Positions 58,776 to 64,000 of a stretch of DNA of 64,000 nt are shown piece after piece (within the stretch, counting starts at the first letter, position 1; every line of letters starts with the position of its first letter). The notes beneath the pieces were generated by a model that was not told the origin of the DNA, ran no database searches, and saw nothing but the letters and a program-made list of their open reading frames with translations. Origin of the DNA: Corythucha ciliata (lineage: Eukaryota; Arthropoda; Insecta; Hemiptera; Tingidae); contig CM075938.1 of the NCBI GenBank assembly GCA_038030265.1, positions 17,523,009 through 17,587,008 of the forward strand, given 5' to 3'. A program made the position numbers and the translations under genes.

Positions 58776-60569
58776 AGGTAGGTTATCAGAGACAGGGAAG
58801 ACAATAATTAGTTTCTATCCACTGTCTATCTAATTGCGAGCTGAAAGTTGCACCTATTAATTCCCGATAGTTCTTCTTCCCATTAGTGTGACGCTACAAC
58901 CCGCAACTTCCTTTAATTAAGCCTTAAGCTTCTTAAGGGAGAAACAAGTTTCCATGCCGACGGCCAAGGCGTCTCTCAAATCTCTATCGTCATCAAATCA
59001 CTATCGTGAAAAATTGAAAATTTTTGAAACAGTTTGATGTTCATTTGTTATGATGTTGGACCGGAACTCGTTAAGGAGCTAATCTTGACTGATAATGGCA
59101 AACGGTGGGGTTGTTAAAAGCTAAAGAACTTACGGCGACGTCAGGCACTTTACTCGCTGGGAGAGTTTGTCGTTGCTTTATAATGAAAAAAAAAAAGGCC
59201 CCGGACGTTGCTATGGAATTGTGGAATTGAGAAGGGTAAGGTTAAGTACATGATGGAAATGAGAGAGAGAGAGAGTGAGGATGACTTAAAAATTTCCCCT
59301 ATGGCTGGGGGGGGGGAGGTTGAAAGTTTTCGAGGGGAATTATCTCTCCCCACCGCGCCGTTGCCTACGCCGGCCGTCTCCTTCCGTCGTTTTAAATATT
59401 AAATACTTAGGAAAGGACACGCAAAGAGTTCCTCCCGCTACTGAAAACCCCTTTTACTTTGTCTTCCCCCCCTGCAGCTGAAAACCTTCGGCATCACCCT
59501 GGCCCTCTCACACTTTAATGGAGTTTTCTGAGCACTTTTCCGAGAGACACCTCTCGTTCAATGTGGCCATTCCGGCTCCTTCAAAGCGGGTGAATAGCTC
59601 ATGAGTTTGGTAGGAGGGGGAGGGAGAGTCTTTACTTTGTTAATAAATCGCTTGAATTAAACTACCGTGAAGCGCCGGTCTATTTTTATAAAAAACTGGT
59701 AAATTTGATGTTTTTGAATTTCACTCAAACAGGAGAAAACGGATAAATATTATCTCTCCCTAAGAACCCATTATGTGACTGGTATAGTTCTACCGACACT
59801 CATTGCTAAGATAAGATTTCCCTGTATTTGAATACTCACTAAACGAGTAAAATAGCATATTCATTGTAAATAAGAAGATAAATGCACATGGCTGTAGCTT
59901 AAAAACTAATTAGGAATAAGTAGAGCTTAACGAGAGTAAAGCTCGTTCCCCCGCAAGCCTTGTTTACTATTGTCGAGTAAGCCATATAACCCAATGGGAC
60001 CCCAGCTGCTGGTTACCAGATTCACATGAGTTTGTTTTCTGTCTCCCTCGCTCTTATCCCTCGCTGTCTAATTCCGTAATCCCTTACTTTTCTGGAAATA
60101 GGCAATAAATAACTGATGCGGGCCCTTTTACTAAAAGAGTCAACAAATTCAAAGGTTGTACATAAAGAGAAACTGACGTGGCAGACCGGCTAGTGAGTTT
60201 GTCGGATGAACCAGGCGTTCACAGAAGGACAAAATATGATAATTGAGTGCTAAAATTCACATTTATACGCACCGACAAAGCAAAAAATTTATTTTCGGTC
60301 ACTTTGTAGGGGCGCTGACCGCCTCTGGAGGCGTTTTTTGTACTTGTTTTAGTGGTGGATCAGTGGCCGGGACCAGCCACTTTTTTTTGTCAGTTGAGCA
60401 CTGTTCAGGATCAGGCAGAAAAACAATGCAAAACTTGTAAGAAACTCTTGTTGGGTGATTTCCGTAAAAACAGTCAAATGGGGAACTTGCAAATTTCGAA
60501 CATACTCGGATGCTCGAATTGTGTTAGGCTTTGCCTTTCCGAGTCGTCCGGATAACATCAGTTTAATTA
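58776..60569. other. Non-coding stretch
   Basis: A GA-rich patch lies near 59260 and a G-run near 59308. The open frames at 59150-59402 overlap on both strands and have no motifs. Confidence 0.4.
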
Positions 60570-60850
60570 ATTTTTCACTTTGAAACAATTTTGCCTTAGG
60601 CTTTCCACGAAAAAACAATTTCACCGGCTAAGCTCTTCTAAAAAACAAATTTTACGGGGTTGGCTACCAAAAAACGCAAATTTCATGGATTTCGTACTTT
60701 CATAATAAAAATTTTCTGGGTTGAACCATTCAAACAGAATCCCCGGGATTGGCTAACCCAAAAAACTCATTTGGCCCATTCATGAAGCCAATTTTTGTTG
60801 GTCAGACTCATTCGGTAACTAAATCGCGCGGGTTTGGCTCATTCGAGACC
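60570..60850 (+). repeat. Diverged array, family D
   Basis: Units such as ACAATTTCACCGGCTAAGCT and CAAATTTCATGGATTTCG at about 32 bp. Confidence 0.6.
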
Positions 60851-60994
60851 CAGTCTGCTGTTATCACTATATTCGTGAGTGAGAGAGTTTACGCGTTCCT
60901 TGGACAATGCTTAATTAAAAAATAAATGCAGCTGGCCCTGGTCAAAACGCCCCCCCCTCAATTCAGAGCATGTCAAATTGGCCCAGAAACAAGC

Positions 60995-61035
60995 CAGGCG
61001 CGGATCCATGAGTTATTCCAGGGGGGGGGGGCATG
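60995..61035 (+). mobile_element. hAT-like terminus, orphan
   Basis: CAGGCGCGGATCC followed by a G-run near 61020 resembles the end of the MITE at 10699. No partner end found. Confidence 0.4.
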
Positions 61036-61129
61036 CTAAACGCTATAACCTGTTGCTCAAAATATTCCTCGTTCCAATGCTCCCGAAGGCGAGGGATAGC
61101 CCTCCATTCGGTGGGGGGATTGTCAATTT

Positions 61130-61860
61130 AGTCAATTGAACTTTAACGGCGCGAAAAGCGAATGGTTCGTTTAGCAGTTTTTAGGGTGAGATTAGTCAAT
61201 CAAGCCATTTTTCGCTCAAGTTTAATCGTGAAACGTAAGTTTAACCATTTTTATTGACCGCACAGAGTCAGTTTCACCAATTTTTGAGCGTGACTAGCCG
61301 CAGTTTGTCAATTTTAACAGCGCAAACTGTCAATTTGGCCATTGCTAGCGGGCGTGATTAGTCCGTGTGATTTGTTCAGGGCCCACGAATCCATCTTTTT
61401 CGTCGGATTCTACGGAAAAGTAGTTTTTAGTTAGAGAACGAACTCAGTTTATTATCAAGGCGCGAATCGATAATTTAACCATTTTTTGGACGCAAATTGT
61501 AACTTTCGTAATGTGTACTGTGTGCAATTGCATCGTCAGCTTACCATTTCCAAGGTGCAAATCGTCTGGTAATTTATACTAGGAGTGAATGTTAGCCATG
61601 GGGATGTCTAATGTGTATGAACCCATGCCATATTTCGGGTCCGAATGGTCAGATTTATCCGTTTTTAGAGTGGAAATTGACAGTTCGGCCATTTTTACAG
61701 CAGGCAATACATGTTTAGCCATTTTCTACGCGCGATAATGCTCAGTTTTAGCCATTTTCGGGACCTGTTCAGGAGCACGAATATTCAGTTTAGCCGTTTA
61801 TGGGACACGAATATGGTCCGTCAAGATAAAAGCGCGAAGGATCAGTATTGGCAAAATTTT
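61130..61860 (+). repeat. Diverged tandem array, family B
   Basis: Units such as CAGTTTAGCCGTTTATGGGA and GGCGCGAATCGATAATTTAA at about 30 bp, in the same orientation as 5400-6480. Confidence 0.7.
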
Positions 61861-61914
61861 CTCCTGGTCTTTGGGGACAAAATCATGTCAAAAACGACGA
61901 TTTTGACCATACCC

Positions 61915-61918
<4 letters not shown>

Positions 61919-61947
<29 letters not shown>
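61919..61947. repeat. T29 homopolymer
   Basis: Twenty-nine consecutive T directly after the family B array. Confidence 0.95.
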
Positions 61948-62040
61948 GAGAAAATCTTAACTAGCCGAGGAACTGCCGCTGTTATACCACAAACTGGCTA
62001 TCACTGGGAAAATGACAATCTTTTTTATAGATATTTTCCA

Positions 62041-62164
62041 TTTGCACAAAAATCCGGTATGGAGCAATCCATTTCCACCCGTCCTCTCAGAATTAAATCA
62101 TGTTTTAAGAGACATGGAGAAGACGGGTCGAAATGAAGTGCTCTGGAGCAGAATTTTGTACAAA
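62041..62164. mobile_element. Palindromic MITE, family P, best copy
   Basis: The left arm has TTTGCACAAAAATCCGG and CCATTTCCACCCGTCCTCTC. The right arm has GAAGACGGGTCGAAATG and GCAGAATTTTGTACAAA. The arms of about 50 bp pair imperfectly around TTAAATCATGTTTTAA. 124 bp, no ORF. Diverged copies occur at 12091, 44788 and 45515. Confidence 0.75.
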
Positions 62165-62362
62165 TGGAGAACTTTATTACTCTTTTGGAGGAAAAATGAC
62201 AGTTCCACCCACAAATGCTTGATATTCAAGTTTCAAGGATAACGGAACCTTGGAAAACGAGCACGAGTGCAACAAAATAAATGACTTATTGTTCCTCTCC
62301 GTCAAGACTTGAGCGTCGTGAGGTTTATAGTATATCTACGTAACATTTGTTTTCTTCAGTAA

Positions 62363-62506
62363 GTCGATGCCGATGTGTTGAAAGACTCTAGCCAAGGGAT
62401 CGTCTTGGCCCTGCAGTGGAAGTCTTGGGAGCAAGCTTCATGGAAACTCATCGCCAGGGTTGTCGAAGAGTTGCAATGCCAAGGAGTTGAAACATTCCTG
62501 GTGTAA
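62363..62506 (+). CDS. Candidate terminal exon, unrecognised
   Basis: A pyrimidine-rich TTTTCTTCAG/TAAG precedes 47 codons ending TAA at 62504-62506. It contains SSQGIVLALQWKSWEQASWK and LIARVVEELQCQGVETFLV. The composition is strikingly coding-like for this window. The acceptor is ambiguous: splicing after CAG would put TAA in frame, so the TAAG site at 62363 is needed. Upstream exons were not found, and the family is unknown. Confidence 0.3.
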   Translation, partial: VDADVLKDSSQGIVLALQWKSWEQASWKLIARVVEELQCQGVETFLV

Positions 62507-64000
62507 TGCTTTTCAAAAGCCCCTAATTTGAGTTTTCGTCCAACGGCTAACCCTATATTTATAGGTCTATAGTGTGGATGGCTCTGTTTTATTCATACGA
62601 CCGGTTATAAACTGAAATCCCTCTCTATTAATTTGCAAATAAGTTTTCAAAGCACTCAGAGCGTCGGGGCTCTTGGAAGCGCTCAAGAGCTGTACAACTT
62701 TACATTTATATGGAAAACTGGAACTCTTCGAGAACGCTGAGAATCTAGTAATAATATTACTGAAATCGCGAGGTCTTAACAGAAGGGGTTCTCTTATAAT
62801 TCAATCATTCCTTAGAAGACTGTGGAACAGTTCTAGGAATGTGAATTTACTGCTGGAATTATTTCGAGTTCTCGTATTTTGAGGTCACGTTTTTAAAAAA
62901 GCGCTTTGTCGTTTGTTTTCATTATTGTGGAAGGCTAATCTCACTAATTATTGTGTAATCAATTTCATCTCCTAGTAAGTGGGGCAACTCGGAGTCAATT
63001 AACGACCACATTAAAGACAGTTGTGAACATATCGAACAATTGTCTTGCTGAGCCAATCCCGACCCTTTTTCTGCCATAAGTGCCGCTGTAGTAGAAAAGT
63101 CCCTATCACTCACCATCCCGCTCCCTTCAAGCCCATTCGACATTGCTGAGCTCTTAATTGCGTTTTAAACCTTCGAGCGTGACCTAATCAGAAATAGCGA
63201 AAAAAAAATGTGAAAGCACGTTTCTCAGAAACACCCCCACCCCTCCATTCCACACCACTCGTTTTTGATGAAGGAGACAAAGGAAAACTCTTTTGTACGA
63301 GTTCAATCACTTTCTTACGCCGAGTTACCTTTTTGAAAAGCCACTCATGCAAATTACATATCTTCTCCACAGCAAACCTCTCTCGTTCCGGATGCTCGAG
63401 GAAAGTGACATTTTTCTTTCGAGACCCGCATTGCATTCACCAATAAAAAAAAACGGCAAATCCTTGGCTGATGCCTTGCATTTTTACCCATTGGAACGCG
63501 AAGCTTGTAAAGTGGAAATTACTATTCCTGGGGGTTGCTAAACAAGAAAAAAAGGGGGAAAACTGTTAGGAAGGTTGCGTTAAAAAGAAATAGCAATAAA
63601 AAGGGGCCTATAGGGAAATTTATCTTTCTTTACAAGCTTTATTTTTCCATCGATTCTACCTTTCGCGCAATTATTAGTTTTTTACTGTCGCCTAGTATTA
63701 AACATACTTTCAATAGTGAGTTTATGAGATTGACAATTAACTTCATAATATTCCCATTGAATTTTGGGAAAATTGTACGAAGGATCTACAAATCTTTTGC
63801 AATGATGGAACCTCTCTTCACTTTTCCCGGAAGCCAGCTTGGTTGATGCACCGCAATGAAGTAGCGTTCGGCATAAATAATCCGCTTGGAGTCCTTATTA
63901 ATACCGTTTTGTACGTTACTACTTGGAAGGCATTCGGCTTGGAGATAAATCCTCTTGAAATATTACAGCGTTCAAAGTATTGAACGATTCCCTTATTAAA
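62507..64000. other. Non-coding stretch to window end
   Basis: The frames at 63188-63446 overlap on both strands, and 63535-63846 is lysine/phenylalanine-rich without a domain. Neither has support as a gene. Confidence 0.4.

Noticed and set aside
63535..63846. 103-codon frame near the window end
   Set aside because: Lys/Phe-rich AT-driven composition, no domain or splice support.

Overview
The window is animal nuclear DNA, most likely from an arthropod. It has GT-AG introns, an AT-rich and gene-poor background, a clip-domain serine protease (an architecture typical of arthropods) and a Penelope-like retroelement. I cannot name the species from the sequence. There are no bacterial features such as operons, ribosome binding sites or CRISPR arrays.

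Genes. The only secure host gene is a clip-domain trypsin-like protease (1633-3317, + strand). Six exons splice in frame to about 435 residues, and the signal-peptide exon lies outside what I can identify. Weaker coding candidates are a THAP-like zinc-finger exon (45153-45302, -), a serine/threonine-rich exon (48800-49016, +), a short terminal exon (62363-62506, +), an unrecognised 102-codon frame (40167-40475, -) and a frameshifted C2H2 zinc-finger pseudogene (19681-19921, +).

Mobile DNA. The largest element is a Penelope-like element at 54112-58775. A minus-strand copy encodes reverse transcriptase plus a GIY-YIG endonuclease. It lies head to head with a 5'-truncated plus-strand copy. The two 1807-bp arms encode identical protein, and a 12-bp direct repeat flanks the whole structure. 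Other elements are: a 412-bp inverted-repeat element whose arms carry a hammerhead-ribozyme motif (31755-32166); a hAT-type MITE with 8-bp target duplications (10699-10960); a TTAA-flanked hairpin family with three copies (13081, 39407, 51246); two GC-rich hairpin elements (38997-39404); a short palindromic family with four copies (12091, 44788, 45515, 62041); a 0.9-kb terminal-inverted-repeat transposon with a decayed ORF (36175-37070); and a tRNA-derived SINE (37341-37460).

Repeat background. About a quarter of the window consists of diverged tandem arrays. I sort them by eye into five families. Families A, B, D and E have periods near 30 bp and family C near 20 bp. Three of the four long-period families (A, B and D) share a CGCGAAT / AATTTCGCGG core. 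The arrays occur in both orientations and MITEs are nested inside them. The remaining stretches show no gene I can support.
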